Counted from the stretch's first letter, positions 1 to 9,870 are shown. The stretch is 64,000 nucleotides of DNA from Microbulbifer variabilis ATCC 700307 (GCF_000380565.1 NZ_AQYJ01000024.1:1-64000); one strand, 5' to 3'. Numbers and translations: made by a program. The notes: generated by a model not told the origin, from the sequence alone.

Positions 1-135
1 GAGGATCGTGGTGAAGACCCCGATGGTGATGGCCTGACGAATGCCCTGGAATTTGAGCTGGGTACAAACCCCATTAATCCTGACACTGATGGGGATAATA
101 TCCCTGATAATACAGATCCTTCACCGGCAGAGTAG
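1..135 (+). CDS. C-terminal tail of a calcium-binding (thrombospondin type 3-like) repeat protein, partial
   Basis: Only the last 44 codons are in the window, in frame 1, ending at TAG 133-135. The visible residues contain Asp-rich loops (DPDGDGL, DTDGD) separated by the [11 protein letters not shown]-type spacer. This is the pattern of thrombospondin type 3 / EF-hand-like calcium-binding repeats at the C-terminus of large secreted or cell-surface proteins. What the rest of the protein does cannot be told from here. The inferred role is structural calcium binding in an extracellular protein. Confidence 0.7.
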   Translation, partial: EDRGEDPDGDGLTNALEFELGTNPINPDTDGDNIPDNTDPSPAE

Positions 136-216
136 GATATTAGTTGAGTTCTGGAGCCTGGAAGGGAAAGGCAATAATTTCGCTGGTTTAGCAGGGTATT
201 GATAGCTTCGAGGTGA

Positions 217-246
217 TTTTTGGAGCGGCATTTGCCGCTCCAAAAA
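217..246. terminator. Bidirectional rho-independent terminator
   Basis: A perfect 10-bp stem, TGGAGCGGCA (221-230) against TGCCGCTCCA (233-242) with a 2-nt loop, is flanked by T-rich sequence on the left and A-rich sequence on the right. It can therefore terminate both the plus-strand gene ending at 135 and the minus-strand yhbY ending at 248. Confidence 0.8.
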
Positions 247-247
247 A

Positions 248-550
248 TTAACGCAATAAGTTGGATTTCTTAACATCCGGCTTCTGCGCCGCACGGTAAA
301 TCAATGCAATCTTGCCAATCTCTTGCACCAGTTCCGAGGAGGATTTCGCACAGAGGTCGCCCACGATCTGGTGGCGAACTTCACGGTCGGCAATCATTAA
401 TTTGACCTTGATCAGCTCGTGATCTTCAAGCGCACGCTCCAGTTCTTCCATCACGCCATCGCTGAGCCCATTGCCGGCTACAGTCACCACGGGTTTCAGG
501 TTGTGACCGAGAGAGCGAAGAGCTTTTTTGCGGTCGGCGGTTAAAGGCAT
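248..550 (-). CDS. yhbY: Ribosome-associated RNA-binding protein YhbY (CRS1-YhbY domain)
   Basis: This is a 100-residue protein, the size usual for YhbY (about 97). It carries the single CRM/CRS1-YhbY domain: the N-terminal helix LTADRKKALRSLGHNLKP, a GNGLSDGVMEELERAL segment and the HELIKVKL strand. The family binds pre-50S ribosomal particles and assists large-subunit assembly. I chose the ATG at 550 because a GGAG lies about six bases upstream and the protein then begins as its relatives do; an upstream in-frame extension has no family support. It is transcribed divergently from rlmE, another 23S rRNA-related gene, which is the usual arrangement in gammaproteobacteria. Confidence 0.92.
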   Translation of the reverse strand: MPLTADRKKALRSLGHNLKPVVTVAGNGLSDGVMEELERALEDHELIKVKLMIADREVRHQIVGDLCAKSSSELVQEIGKIALIYRAAQKPDVKKSNLLR

Positions 551-689
551 ACAATACTCCATTACCACTTTGTGGATATCGATGTGGAAGCAGCCACAGA
601 CCTCGATTGTCACCAGCAGACGTTTGGGACATGCGCGGTCTGTGGCCGCTCTTATAATTAAGCTGTAGTGATTGTAGGCATTGTACCTG

Positions 690-1313
690 ATGGGCCGATC
701 TAAGAGCAGCCACCGTTGGTTGCGTGAACATTTTAATGACCAGTACGTCAAGCAGTCCCAAAAAGAGGGCTACCGCTCCCGTGCCAGCTACAAGCTGCAG
801 GAGCTGCACAATAAGGACCGCTTGTTCAAACCGGGCATGACGGTTGTCGACCTGGGAGCGGCGCCGGGTGGCTGGTCCCAGGTCGCAATGGAGCTGGTGG
901 GGCACAAAGGCCGGGTTTTGGCGTCTGACATATTGCCTATGGACCCTCTGGCGGGCGTGGACTTTGTACAAGGCGACTTTACCGAGGAGTCAGTGCTCAA
1001 TGAGCTGCTGCAACACTTAGGTGATGATCTGGCAGACCTTGTGATTTCCGATATGGCCCCCAATATGAGTGGGATACGCGACGTGGATCAGCCCGCCTCC
1101 ATGTATTTGGTGGAATTGGCTGTGGATATGGCTCGCCAGGTTCTGAAACCCGGCGGGGCCTTCGTTGCCAAGGTGTTCCAGGGCGAGGGTTTTGACGAGC
1201 TGATTCGCGATCTACGCGGCAGCTACAACAGTGTTGTGACCCGTAAGCCCGGTGCTTCCAGGCCCCGCTCCCGCGAAGTCTACTTGGTAGCGCGTGGTTT
1301 TAAGGGCGGTTGA
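690..1313 (+). CDS. rlmE: 23S rRNA (uridine-2'-O-)-methyltransferase RlmE (FtsJ/RrmJ)
   Basis: This 207-residue SAM-dependent methyltransferase modifies U2552 in the A-loop of 23S rRNA at a late stage of 50S assembly. The SAM-binding motif [13 protein letters not shown] is near residue 55. The K-D-K-E catalytic tetrad of the family is readable as YKLQE, ISDMAPN, VAKVFQG and REVYLV. The ATG at 690 gives the normal N-terminus MGRSKSS; a TTG nine bases earlier is in frame but unnecessary. It is followed 166 bp later by ftsH, as in E. coli and Pseudomonas. Confidence 0.95.
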   Translation: MGRSKSSHRWLREHFNDQYVKQSQKEGYRSRASYKLQELHNKDRLFKPGMTVVDLGAAPGGWSQVAMELVGHKGRVLASDILPMDPLAGVDFVQGDFTEESVLNELLQHLGDDLADLVISDMAPNMSGIRDVDQPASMYLVELAVDMARQVLKPGGAFVAKVFQGEGFDELIRDLRGSYNSVVTRKPGASRPRSREVYLVARGFKGG

Positions 1314-1479
1314 GGCGAGCGGTGTATTTCTGGTCTGGGCGCCCGATATGGTATAAGCGATACCAAGATCGGGGGCAGGGCTGTTGACCCCCGCACCTAT
1401 ACTGGTTTGAATCAGTGTCGATGTGACCGGCGTTGCCGGATGAACGGATTTTGAGTGCGAAAGCGAGAGGGCTATCCCT

Positions 1480-3414
1480 TTGAATGATATGGCAAAGAAC
1501 CTTGTACTGTGGTTGATCATCGCGGCGGTGCTGCTGATGGTATTTCAGAACTTTAAACCGCAGTCACGGGATGAGGCTCTCAGCTATTCCGACTTTGTTC
1601 AGGATGTGCAGTCGGGCCAGATAAAAAGTGTGGTTGTAGATGGCCTGGTGATCACCGGGGAGAAGGCGGATGGCAACCGCTTTAAGACTATCCAGCCACA
1701 AATCATTGATGACGAACTCACTAATGAGCTAGTGCGCAGCAATGTGCAGTTCGTCGGTCGTGAGCCGGAGTCCCCCAGTATCTGGCAGCAGCTGTTGGTT
1801 GCCAGTTTCCCGATTCTAATCATCATCGCTGTATTTATGTTCTTTATGCGCCAGATGCAGGGCGGTGCCGGTGGGCGCTCTGGCCCAATGGCCTTTGGCA
1901 AGAGCAAGGCGCGTTTGTTGGGCGAAGATCAAATCAAAACCACCTTTGCCGACGTTGCGGGTGTGGATGAAGCAAAAGAGGAAGTGCAGGAGTTAGTTGA
2001 GTTCCTGCGTGACCCGACCAAGTTCCAGCGCTTGGGCGGCAACATTCCACGTGGGGTCTTGATGTGCGGTCCTCCTGGTACTGGTAAGACTCTGCTGGCT
2101 AAGGCTATTGCCGGTGAGGCCAAAGTACCATTTTTCTCTATTTCAGGTTCCGACTTTGTAGAGATGTTTGTCGGTGTGGGTGCTTCCCGCGTACGCGATA
2201 TGTTTGAACAGGCCAAGAAGCAGGCCCCCTGTATCATCTTTATCGATGAGATTGATGCTGTTGGTCGCCACCGTGGTGCCGGTGTGGGCGGTGGCCACGA
2301 TGAGCGCGAGCAGACACTGAACCAGTTGCTAGTGGAGATGGATGGTTTTGAGGGTAGTGAAGGGGTGATTGTTATTGCCGCAACTAACCGCCCTGATGTG
2401 CTTGACCATGCCCTTTTGCGCCCCGGCCGTTTTGATCGTCAAGTATTTGTGGGTCTGCCTGATATCCGTGGACGTGAGCAGATCCTTAAAGTGCACATGC
2501 GCAAGGTGCCTCTGGATGACAAGGTCAATGCCCAGACTATTGCTCGTGGGACTCCCGGCTTTTCCGGTGCTGATTTGGCGAACCTGGTAAATGAGGCAGC
2601 CTTGTTTGCTGCTCGTGCAAACAAGCGCACTGTGACTATGGAAGAGTTCGAACGTGCCCGTGACAAGATCATGATGGGTGCCGAGCGTAAGTCCATGGTT
2701 ATGAATGAAAAGGAAAAAGTGAATACTGCTTACCATGAAGCTGGTCACGCTATTATTGGCCGCCTGGTGCCGGAGCATGACCCTGTACATAAGGTAACCA
2801 TTATTCCTCGTGGCCGCGCGCTTGGAGTCACCCAGTTCCTACCGGAAGAAGATAAGTACAGCCTTTCCAAGCGTGCGATTGAATCGCAGTTGTGCTCTCT
2901 GTTTGGTGGGCGTATCGCTGAGGAAATGACTTTGGGTATCGATGGCGTAACGACTGGGGCCTCCAACGATATCGAGCGAGCCACTGATTTGGCGCGCAAT
3001 ATGGTGACCAAGTGGGGGCTTTCCGAGAAACTGGGTCCGCTGCACTACGGTGAGGATGACAGTGGACAGCCAGGGCAGGGCAACCCTGTTTCCGGTAAGA
3101 CCTCCAATGAAATTGATGAGGAAGTACGCCGTATTATTGATAGCTGCTACGAACGAGCGAGTAAACTGCTCGAGGAAAACAGGGATATTCTTGAAGCGAT
3201 GAAAGATGCGTTGATGGAATATGAAACCCTGGATGCAGAGCAAGTTGATGATTTGATGGCTCGCCGTAAGGTACGCCAGCCGCGGGACTGGCAGGACAAT
3301 AATTTTGGTTCTGGCGGTAACAGCTCTACCGGCGAAGCGGATACTGAGACTCATGAAGCTTCTACCGAAGCCGATAAAAGTAATACCGTGGGCGGCCCGC
3401 TGAACGAGCATTGA
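1480..3414 (+). CDS. ftsH: ATP-dependent zinc metalloprotease FtsH
   Basis: This 644-residue inner-membrane AAA+ protease degrades short-lived regulators (such as LpxC and sigma-32 in relatives) and misassembled membrane proteins. Two N-terminal membrane spans (about residues 5-23 and 105-123) bracket a periplasmic domain. The AAA module follows, with Walker A GPPGTGKT, Walker B IIFIDEID and the second-region-of-homology arginines. The zinc site is HEAGH. The C-terminal tail is a low-complexity Glu/Thr/Ser stretch. Translation starts at TTG 1480, supported by GAGAGG nine bases upstream; the ATG at 1489 is an alternative. A strong terminator follows the gene. Confidence 0.97.
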   Translation: MNDMAKNLVLWLIIAAVLLMVFQNFKPQSRDEALSYSDFVQDVQSGQIKSVVVDGLVITGEKADGNRFKTIQPQIIDDELTNELVRSNVQFVGREPESPSIWQQLLVASFPILIIIAVFMFFMRQMQGGAGGRSGPMAFGKSKARLLGEDQIKTTFADVAGVDEAKEEVQELVEFLRDPTKFQRLGGNIPRGVLMCGPPGTGKTLLAKAIAGEAKVPFFSISGSDFVEMFVGVGASRVRDMFEQAKKQAPCIIFIDEIDAVGRHRGAGVGGGHDEREQTLNQLLVEMDGFEGSEGVIVIAATNRPDVLDHALLRPGRFDRQVFVGLPDIRGREQILKVHMRKVPLDDKVNAQTIARGTPGFSGADLANLVNEAALFAARANKRTVTMEEFERARDKIMMGAERKSMVMNEKEKVNTAYHEAGHAIIGRLVPEHDPVHKVTIIPRGRALGVTQFLPEEDKYSLSKRAIESQLCSLFGGRIAEEMTLGIDGVTTGASNDIERATDLARNMVTKWGLSEKLGPLHYGEDDSGQPGQGNPVSGKTSNEIDEEVRRIIDSCYERASKLLEENRDILEAMKDALMEYETLDAEQVDDLMARRKVRQPRDWQDNNFGSGGNSSTGEADTETHEASTEADKSNTVGGPLNEH

Positions 3415-3443
3415 GCTCCAAACAGAATTACAAGGACATAACT

Positions 3444-3505
3444 AACGGAATGCCCGATCGGAGATAAGGCGTATGCCTATTCCGCTCTGGCATTCCGTTT
3501 TTTTA
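3444..3505 (+). terminator. Rho-independent terminator after ftsH
   Basis: AACGGAATGCC (3444-3454) pairs perfectly with GGCATTCCGTT (3489-3499). The intervening loop holds a small inner hairpin, and a T-run leads into folP only a few bases later. The folP start therefore lies directly against the terminator, so folP expression probably depends on read-through. Confidence 0.8.
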
Positions 3506-3513
3506 TCTTTGAC

Positions 3514-4359
3514 ATGAAAATTATTTGTGGAAAACATGCGCTGGACTTATCCCAGCCTGTTGTTATGGGGGTCCTGAATACAACACCGGACTCTTTCTCT
3601 GACGGCGGCAGCTACTATGCTGGCGGAAGCCTGGACCTGTCTCTGGTTCTGTGTCGAGCTGAACAGATGCTGATGGCAGGAGCTGCCATTCTGGATGTGG
3701 GTGGTGAGTCCACCCGCCCAGGAGCAAGCCCGGTTTCGGAACAAGAGGAGTTAGATCGGGTTATTCCAGTTGTTGAGGCTATTAGCTCGAACTTTGAAAT
3801 TGTAATTTCTGTCGATAGCAGTACTCCTGCGGTGATGCAGGCCGCTGCCGAAGTTGGGGCAGGCTTAATTAATGATGTTCGTGCTTTGGAGCGGCCTGGG
3901 GCCTTAGAAGCTGCGGCGCAAACTGGATTACCAATTTGCCTGATGCATATGCAGGGACAGCCAGGTAGCATGCAGGCGGCGCCTTCCTATGGAAATGTAG
4001 TGGAGGAAGTTGCCGCTTATCTGGAGCAGAGAATCGCGATATGTGAAAGCCGGGGAATAGTACGCGAGCGGCTTATCATTGATCCGGGTTTCGGCTTTGG
4101 AAAAACTGATGCGCATAACCTAGCACTATTACGTGGTTTATCTCAGCTGGCCCCCTCCAATATTCCTATCCTTGCCGGGTTATCTCGCAAGTCAATGATC
4201 GGGCGGCTGCTAAAACGTGAAGTGGATGAAAGGCTGCCTGGAAGTCTGGCTCTCGCCATGATGGCTGCGCAGCGAGGAGCTAAGATCCTGCGGGTCCATG
4301 ACGTCGCAGAGACCGTGGATGTGTTGCGCTTACAACAAATGGTTGACCGCGAAGGCTAA
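3514..4359 (+). CDS. folP: Dihydropteroate synthase
   Basis: This 281-residue TIM-barrel enzyme condenses 6-hydroxymethyl-dihydropterin pyrophosphate with p-aminobenzoate to form dihydropteroate in folate synthesis; it is the sulfonamide target. Family signatures are clear: MGVLNTTPDSFSDGG near the N-terminus, ILDVGGESTRPGA, the INDVRALE strand, the LMHMQG loop, DPGFGFGKT and GLSRKSMIG. No good Shine-Dalgarno is visible before ATG 3514 because the ftsH terminator occupies that position. ftsH-folP-glmM is the standard gene order. Confidence 0.96.
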   Translation: MKIICGKHALDLSQPVVMGVLNTTPDSFSDGGSYYAGGSLDLSLVLCRAEQMLMAGAAILDVGGESTRPGASPVSEQEELDRVIPVVEAISSNFEIVISVDSSTPAVMQAAAEVGAGLINDVRALERPGALEAAAQTGLPICLMHMQGQPGSMQAAPSYGNVVEEVAAYLEQRIAICESRGIVRERLIIDPGFGFGKTDAHNLALLRGLSQLAPSNIPILAGLSRKSMIGRLLKREVDERLPGSLALAMMAAQRGAKILRVHDVAETVDVLRLQQMVDREG

Positions 4360-4453
4360 CCCGTTCCACTGACAAAGTTAAACCGAGCCGCTGGGAAATT
4401 TCTGTATTTTCCGCAAAATAAAAAAGCGGTATTTGACGTTACTGAGAAGAGTT

Positions 4454-5806
4454 ATGGAAAGAAAATTTTTTGGCACTGATGGTATCCGTGGGCGAGTGGG
4501 TGAAGGCGCGATTACCCCGGATTTTATGCTGCGATTGGGATATGCTGCCGGTAAGGTGCTGGGAAAAATGGCTGGCGAGAAGCGTCCGGGCAGACCCTGT
4601 ATTTTGATTGGCAAGGATACACGGGTTTCCGGTTATATGTTTGAGGCCGCACTGGAGGCTGGCTTGATAAATGCCGGCGTGGATGTGGGATTGCTTGGGC
4701 CAATGCCAACGCCTGCAATCGCCTACTTAACCCGGACTTTCCATGCGCGCGCAGGTATTGTGATCAGTGCCTCTCACAACCCTTACCATGATAACGGTAT
4801 TAAGTTCTTTAGTGCTGAGGGTAGCAAGTTACCAGATCAGATAGAGATGGAAATTGAGGCGGCGCTGAGCCTGCCTATGGAGACCGCAAAGGATCTCGGC
4901 AAGGCCCACCGAATTGATGATGCTGCTGCTCGCTATATCGAGTTCAGCAAGGCATCTACTCCCTGGAACTTCTCCCTCGATGGGCTCAAGATCGTATTGG
5001 ATTGCGCCAATGGAGCGACATACCATATTGCCCCGAAAGTATTCCGTGAGCTTGGAGCCGAGGTCACAGCCTTGGGTGTCAGTCCTGATGGAATGAATAT
5101 CAACCTTGAGTGCGGCTCGACCCAACCCCAGCAGCTCCAGAAGGCAGTGCTGGAACAGGGAGCGGATTTGGGAATTGCATTCGATGGCGATGGTGACCGA
5201 GTACTATTTGTGGATCGTAACGGTGAACTCGTCGATGGCGACCAGTTGCTTTTTATTATCGGCTTGCACCAGCAAGAGTTCCTTGGTGGGTGTAAAGGGG
5301 TGGTCGGCACCCTAATGAGTAACTATGGGTTCGAGCTGGCCTTGCGAGAGCGCAATATCCCATTTGAGCGGGCAAAAGTCGGGGATCGTTATGTCCTGGA
5401 GAAAATGTCTGCAAATGGTTGGATGCTGGGTGGTGAATCTTCGGGCCATATTATCTGTGCTGATGCCTCCACCACCGGTGATGGTATTGTTGCTGCACTT
5501 CAGGTACTTCGTGCTTTGCGTGAATTTAATGAGCCCTTGCATCAGCTCAAATCGCGTATGAGAATGCTACCCCAGCACATGATTAATGTGCGACTGGGGC
5601 ATAGAGATGGTGTAATTGAGCACCGGGACGTGAGAGCGGCCGTTAGCGATGCAGAGGGCCAGCTTGCCGATAGTGGACGTGTACTCTTGCGCCCATCAGG
5701 CACTGAGCCACTGATTCGGGTAATGGTAGAAGGACGCGACAGTGCACTGGTTGAACAATTGGCAAAACAGATTTCCTCCGTGGTTGAGCGGATAGGGAAT
5801 AGCTGA
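4454..5806 (+). CDS. glmM: Phosphoglucosamine mutase
   Basis: This 450-residue enzyme interconverts glucosamine-6-phosphate and glucosamine-1-phosphate for UDP-GlcNAc, peptidoglycan and LPS synthesis. The N-terminus reads FGTDGIRG. The phosphoserine loop is [13 protein letters not shown] (serine near residue 100), the metal-binding loop is DGDGDR, the sugar-binding loop is GGESSGH, and the phosphate-binding loop is [15 protein letters not shown] place the start at ATG 4454, preceded by GAGAAG, rather than the upstream in-frame TTG at 4433. Confidence 0.96.
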   Translation: MERKFFGTDGIRGRVGEGAITPDFMLRLGYAAGKVLGKMAGEKRPGRPCILIGKDTRVSGYMFEAALEAGLINAGVDVGLLGPMPTPAIAYLTRTFHARAGIVISASHNPYHDNGIKFFSAEGSKLPDQIEMEIEAALSLPMETAKDLGKAHRIDDAAARYIEFSKASTPWNFSLDGLKIVLDCANGATYHIAPKVFRELGAEVTALGVSPDGMNINLECGSTQPQQLQKAVLEQGADLGIAFDGDGDRVLFVDRNGELVDGDQLLFIIGLHQQEFLGGCKGVVGTLMSNYGFELALRERNIPFERAKVGDRYVLEKMSANGWMLGGESSGHIICADASTTGDGIVAALQVLRALREFNEPLHQLKSRMRMLPQHMINVRLGHRDGVIEHRDVRAAVSDAEGQLADSGRVLLRPSGTEPLIRVMVEGRDSALVEQLAKQISSVVERIGNS

Positions 5807-5925
5807 TTCCGAATTGAAGAAAGCTTGGTAAGCTGGACTGAGCCGGGTATACGGTAAAGTCGTATATTTTTGGTTGTATGTTGGCGGCAATGTCGCTAAG
5901 ATTTGCGCCCCTTGAAGGAGCACAC

Positions 5926-6660
5926 ATGCGAACACCGCTGGTAGCAGCTAACTGGAAAATGAATGGCAGCCGAGAGTTTGCCGAGCATTTTTTTGCAGAC
6001 CTCGATCTGGAGGGAGTGACTTCCGACGTTGTTGTATGTCCGCCATTCCCTTACCTCCCCTTGGTTGCTCAGGTAGCGAAGGATAAAGGCAGCATTTGGG
6101 TCGGCGGGCAGAATATGAGCCAGGAGCCCGTAGGGGCTTTTACTGGTGAAGTTTCTGCAAACATGTTGCTCGACTGGAATGCCCGATATGTAATTGTCGG
6201 TCATTCTGAGCGCCGTAGCCTCTACGCAGAAACCAATGAGCTGGTAGCGAAGAAATTTGTTGCTGCTCAGCGGGCTGGCCTGATTCCCATTTTGTGTGTG
6301 GGAGAAACCCTTGAAGAGAGGGAAGAGGGGCGTACTCTAGAGGTTGTTACTGCACAAATTGCGGCGATAAGTGATCTTATTGATACAAACGCCTGGAAAG
6401 ACGCTGTTGTTGCTTATGAGCCAATTTGGGCCATAGGCACAGGAAAAACTGCGACTCCAGAGGAAGCACAGAGTGTGCATCAGTTTATCCGTGCTCAGCT
6501 CGGTAATATTGGTGCTGAAGTGCAGATTTTATATGGCGGTAGTGTAAAATCCGCTAATGCCGGCGCGCTGTTTGCGCAGGCTGATATTGACGGTGCCCTT
6601 GTTGGTGGAGCCTCGCTTGATGCGAAAGAGTTCGCTGCAATTTGCCACGCTGCAATCTAG
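5926..6660 (+). CDS. tpiA: Triosephosphate isomerase
   Basis: This 244-residue glycolytic TIM-barrel enzyme interconverts dihydroxyacetone phosphate and glyceraldehyde-3-phosphate. Key elements are the N-terminal AANWKMNG with the catalytic lysine, VIVGHSERR with the catalytic histidine, and VAYEPIWAIGTGKTAT with the catalytic glutamate and the flexible lid. The phosphate-binding YGGSVKSANA is also present. ATG 5926 has a strong AAGGAG nine bases upstream; the in-frame extension back to 5878 is not needed. The tpiA-secG order is typical. Confidence 0.96.
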   Translation: MRTPLVAANWKMNGSREFAEHFFADLDLEGVTSDVVVCPPFPYLPLVAQVAKDKGSIWVGGQNMSQEPVGAFTGEVSANMLLDWNARYVIVGHSERRSLYAETNELVAKKFVAAQRAGLIPILCVGETLEEREEGRTLEVVTAQIAAISDLIDTNAWKDAVVAYEPIWAIGTGKTATPEEAQSVHQFIRAQLGNIGAEVQILYGGSVKSANAGALFAQADIDGALVGGASLDAKEFAAICHAAI

Positions 6661-6728
6661 ATTACAGCGGGTGGATTAGGGAATACTGAAAACGGGTTGG
6701 TTCAACCCCGGCAGAGAGTTTCCAGAAA

Positions 6729-7160
6729 ATGGAAAAATTGGTATTAGTCGTACACGTTCTGACAGCGTTGAGCATTATCGGTTTGATTTTGCTGCAACAA
6801 GGTAAAGGCGCGGAAGCAGGTGCCTCTTTTGGTGCGGGTGCATCACAGACAGTTTTTGGTAGTCAGGGTAGCGGAAATTTCTTTTCTCGCTTGACAGCAA
6901 TTTTTGCGACGGTATTCTTCGTCACCAGTTTGGGGCTGGCCTTTTTGGCTCGTCAGAACGCCGATGCTAATGTCGATGCAGACCTGCCGCAAATACCTGC
7001 TGTAATAGAGCAGGGCGCCCCTGCTACAGAGTTGCCCGAAATCGAAAGTGATATCCCGCAACTCGAAGCAGATTTGGAATCTGGTGATGTTCCCCAGGCT
7101 CCCACTGACAGTGACTCCACAGAGTCTGAAGCTGATCAGGAAAATGAGGAACAGCAGTAA
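6729..7160 (+). CDS. secG: Protein-export membrane protein SecG
   Basis: This 143-residue SecYEG translocon subunit has two membrane helices (about residues 3-22 and 52-71). They flank the conserved QQGKGAEAGASFGAGASQTVFGSQGSGNF loop that is diagnostic of SecG, and the following SRLTAIFATVFF. The C-terminal half is a Pro/Glu/Asp-rich tail of variable length, as in other gammaproteobacteria. It sits 68 bp after tpiA and 7 bp before tRNA-Leu, so secG and the tRNA are probably cotranscribed. Confidence 0.95.
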   Translation: MEKLVLVVHVLTALSIIGLILLQQGKGAEAGASFGAGASQTVFGSQGSGNFFSRLTAIFATVFFVTSLGLAFLARQNADANVDADLPQIPAVIEQGAPATELPEIESDIPQLEADLESGDVPQAPTDSDSTESEADQENEEQQ

Positions 7161-7167
7161 ATTTTAA

Positions 7168-7253
7168 GCCCAGGTGGTGGAATTGGTAGACACGCTATCT
7201 TGAGGGGGTAGTGAGCTATGCTCGTGCGGGTTCAAGTCCCGCCCTGGGCACCA
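7168..7253 (+). tRNA. tRNA-Leu (anticodon GAG)
   Basis: A class II tRNA of 86 nt including an encoded CCA. The acceptor stem GCCCAGG pairs with CCTGGGC before A and CCA. The D-arm GGTGGAATTGGTAGAC, anticodon loop TTGAGGG (GAG at positions 34-36), a long variable arm and the T-arm GGGTTCAAGTCCC are all present. It matches the E. coli leuU type and the same secG-adjacent location. The island begins at its 3' end. Confidence 0.97.
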
Positions 7254-7286
7254 CATCAAGATCCGAAGAAGTTCGGAATCATCCAG

Positions 7287-7311
7287 AAAGCCCGGTAAAT
7301 CCGGGCTTTTT
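7287..7311 (+). terminator. Terminator downstream of tRNA-Leu
   Basis: AAAGCCCGG (7287-7295) and CCGGGCTTT (7301-7309) form a 9-bp stem with a five-base loop followed by T's, closing the secG-tRNA-Leu transcript. Confidence 0.8.
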
Positions 7312-7407
7312 GCTATCTGGAGGGTACAGCCCCCCCGCTCTTGTTCGTTGTCATCCGGTGCTATATTTGGTGCTACCTGGTTCAATTTAGAAACTGGTAA
7401 CACCACT

Positions 7408-8030
7408 ATGGCTCTGAATGCCCAAACCAAGCAGGTCAAACCAAGCGACAAGGACCAGTGGCTAACAGATGGCCAGGGGTTGTGCTTGTGCTCAAATCTA
7501 CTGGAGTAAAGTATTGGCCGCGTGGATGCCGATTCCAGGCAAAGCAATGAACGCTGGCTCCGGGATTGCCTATAGCAGAAGTAGTAAAAGTTGCAGGAAT
7601 AAATTTGCTATTCGTAGGAGGCGTGCCTCTTTTGGTAGAAAGCACATTGAAAAACACCAGGTGAGATTCGAATAGACTGAAATTTTTCTGCAGCTGTGGA
7701 AGAGTGATGAAATTATCAAAAAGGGATTTAGGCAGAAGGGATCGCCGATCATGTGCGAGCCAGGTTAAGAAATAATATCTTCTTTCAAATTGGGCAAAGG
7801 CCTAACACCTACCTGCATTCCCAAGATGAAATTTCTGTTGTCCGTCATATTGAGGAGCGGGATGTAATGCATGTTGCTCTACGGGTTTTGCGGGATATTC
7901 GCTGAATTTGTTGCTATGCCGTTCAGTTTGGCAAACTTGCTCATAGTTCCACAATTGTCTTGGCGGAGCAAAATATAGCTGGGAAACTAGTTACTGTACT
8001 TTCACTTCAAGAATCCGTAAGTCAATAATT
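7408..8030 (+). pseudogene. Decayed tyrosine-type (P4-like) integrase, N-terminal part only
   Basis: No intact reading frame remains, but translating in shifting frames gives recognisable integrase pieces. ATG 7408 reads MALNAQTKQVKPSDKDQ, then a DGQGLCL segment (the DUF4102-type start) before a stop. In a second frame GVKYWPRGCRFQAKQ and TLAPGLP follow, matching the usual GxKYWRxxYRFxGK...LGxYP block. From about 7800 a third stretch reads IGQRPNTYL, HIEERDVMHVALRVLRDIR, a stop, then CCYAVQFGKLAH, which matches the core-binding helix (R-x-IExRGxxETAxRxxxxIxxxFxYAxxxG). The catalytic domain with R-H-R-Y is missing. The position just 3' of tRNA-Leu is the standard one for such integrases. Repeated GGTGCTA (7357 and 7371) upstream could be arm-type sites. 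Confidence 0.7.
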
Positions 8031-8488
8031 TAGTTTGACGGCAGGCTTCAGCGAACAGTATGTGGCTATCTAGCACCCAATGATAGATAGGTAAATTTTC
8101 CCTGCAAGAAGTGAGGCCATTATTCATTATGTAGCTATGCCAGGGACTTGCAGGGTTCGCACTTGGGGCTTCTTACAAGTCAGCAGATAGAATCAAACTT
8201 TAATGTGCTCTTCGGAGTGAGAGCAACCCGAACTCTTCTGTTTAGCTAAGTAAAATTAGCTCCCCAGTCTGATTATTTCTAAATGGCACCGCGGTACATT
8301 CTATTAAGAGTAAAGTAGGGGTGAAGTTCAGCGTTTAATTGCCAGCGCCATAAATGATAATTGAGCTGAAATCCTTTGATTTATAGTGCGTCAATGTAAT
8401 TGAGCTGACTGAGTTCGATACTTACTTGTTAGTAAATAAAAGGGTATTTATACTGCTGCTGCGTATGTTAATTTTTTAAGGATAAAAA
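8031..8488. other. Non-coding, AT-rich stretch; no gene seen
   Basis: I find no reading frame with a plausible start or family motif here. It may contain the eroded 3' half of the integrase, but no R-H-R-Y fragments could be read. Confidence 0.5.
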
Positions 8489-9034
8489 ATGAAGTGTTTT
8501 AAAGTTGTGTTATTGGTGTTGGCTTTTTTGCTCTCCAGCCCATTGTTTGCGGAAGTGGTTGCAATTGCTGGTGTTAAGCATAGTGTTACAGATTTTTTCC
8601 ATAGTTCAGATACCCGGCGCATTGCAAATATTGAAATCTTCGGTGATAGTGGACAGGAAATTACCTTTGATATTACCGCAATCGTATCAGGTCTAGGAGA
8701 AATTAAACCAGACGTCATTTGTCGCTCTTCATACGCCAGAGAAAATTGTTATACCATGGATCGTCCCAAGATCTATGATTTTGTTTATGACATCAGGATG
8801 ACAGCTAGCTGTATTGCTGAGGATGGTAGCAAAATTGCAATAGGAGCTGATAGGGACAACAAGAATATCTACACCAACGTACCTATTTCAGAGTTGCGTA
8901 AAGAGGTAATCTTAACTATCGATAATACCTTAATTACAGAAGGCAAGTGCGATAATTTAACAGTCGATATTCAGGGTGATATGGACGTGATCCAAGATGT
9001 AGATTTAGAAGTTTATATTTACGAGGTATTTTAG
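8489..9034 (+). CDS. Hypothetical secreted protein
   Basis: A 181-residue protein with a clear Sec signal peptide (KCFKVVLLVLAFLLSSPLFA, cleavage after residue 21-22). The mature part is rich in beta-forming residues with four cysteines (ICRSSYARENC and two further ones), suggesting disulfides in the periplasm or outside the cell. The AAGGA before ATG 8489 supports the start. I do not recognise a family. It stands alone between the integrase remnant and the Cascade operon, with AT-rich codon use like the rest of the island. Confidence 0.6.
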   Translation: MKCFKVVLLVLAFLLSSPLFAEVVAIAGVKHSVTDFFHSSDTRRIANIEIFGDSGQEITFDITAIVSGLGEIKPDVICRSSYARENCYTMDRPKIYDFVYDIRMTASCIAEDGSKIAIGADRDNKNIYTNVPISELRKEVILTIDNTLITEGKCDNLTVDIQGDMDVIQDVDLEVYIYEVF

Positions 9035-9050
9035 TTCGTAGATTGATAGT

Positions 9051-9068
9051 GCCGGTAGAAATACCGGC
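9051..9068 (+). terminator. Possible weak terminator hairpin
   Basis: GCCGGTA and TACCGGC form a 7-bp stem with a GAAA tetraloop just after the stop of the secreted-protein gene. The following sequence is only weakly T-rich, so it may simply be an RNA-stabilising 3' hairpin. Confidence 0.45.
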
Positions 9069-9841
9069 TATCCTATAGTCGGACTCTGTTTCAATGTAAT
9101 ATCCGTTACTGATTGTGGACTTATTATAAGACCCAAGTTAAACCCTTTGAGAATCTAAAATTACCTTGTATTGAGAAAAGTATGAGACCCCCTATCTTTG
9201 AGTAATTACTTAATATTTGGTATGGAGCTGTAGAGCTTGGGTTTTAGTTGTATCTCAAATTAGCTAGGCACTTAATAAGAACATGAGCTTAATAAAGCTG
9301 CTATTTTCTATGCGCTCGAGCGCCACTACTCCCTGATAGTTGCATAATGCAATTATATGAATAAATTTTATTTTTCTTAATTTTGTGGTGTTGCTTGCTG
9401 GGGGGGCAATGTCTTAACCACATGTCTTAGATAGATCGTCTGTATATCGTAGTTTATAAAAGTTAAGAGCGTTTTCAAAAATCTCTTAAGATTGCCACTT
9501 GGTCCTGTTTTGGAATTATTTATTTTTATTAAGCCTGTTTGTTGAAGCCATGATTAATGAGATTCTTTAAGATTTAAGGGGTGTTTACATTGGCCGTTGA
9601 TAGAAGCTTAAAACTTTTAATATAAGCCTTATAAATCCAAGCAGCCAAAATCCTCGATGAGCTAGTGAAAATAATAGCATCACTTTAAGGGGCGTGAGTT
9701 CAATATCCAATAACCACAATGACCTCGGTCTCTATAGGAGGGCAATATTAATGAACTGGACAGTTACTCTACTGCTAAATTAATGAAGAGCCCTGGTCAA
9801 TAAACGAAAAAAATACCTATTAATTGAGATAGATCATTTTA
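9069..9841. other. Non-coding AT-rich region upstream of the Cascade operon
   Basis: No supported gene of normal size. The one item of note is a 10-codon frame at 9751-9783 (MNWTVTLLLN) behind an AGGAGG; see findings. Otherwise I see nothing that explains these roughly 770 bases. Confidence 0.5.
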
Positions 9842-9870
9842 TTGGGAGAAGAATCAATTAAATTTAGAAT
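9842..9870 (+). promoter_or_regulatory. Candidate sigma-70 promoter of the Cascade operon
   Basis: TTGGGA (9842-9847), 17-bp spacer, TAGAAT (9865-9870). It would start transcription near 9877 and leave a 5' untranslated region of about 140 nt before the GTG start of the large-subunit gene. Confidence 0.4.
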
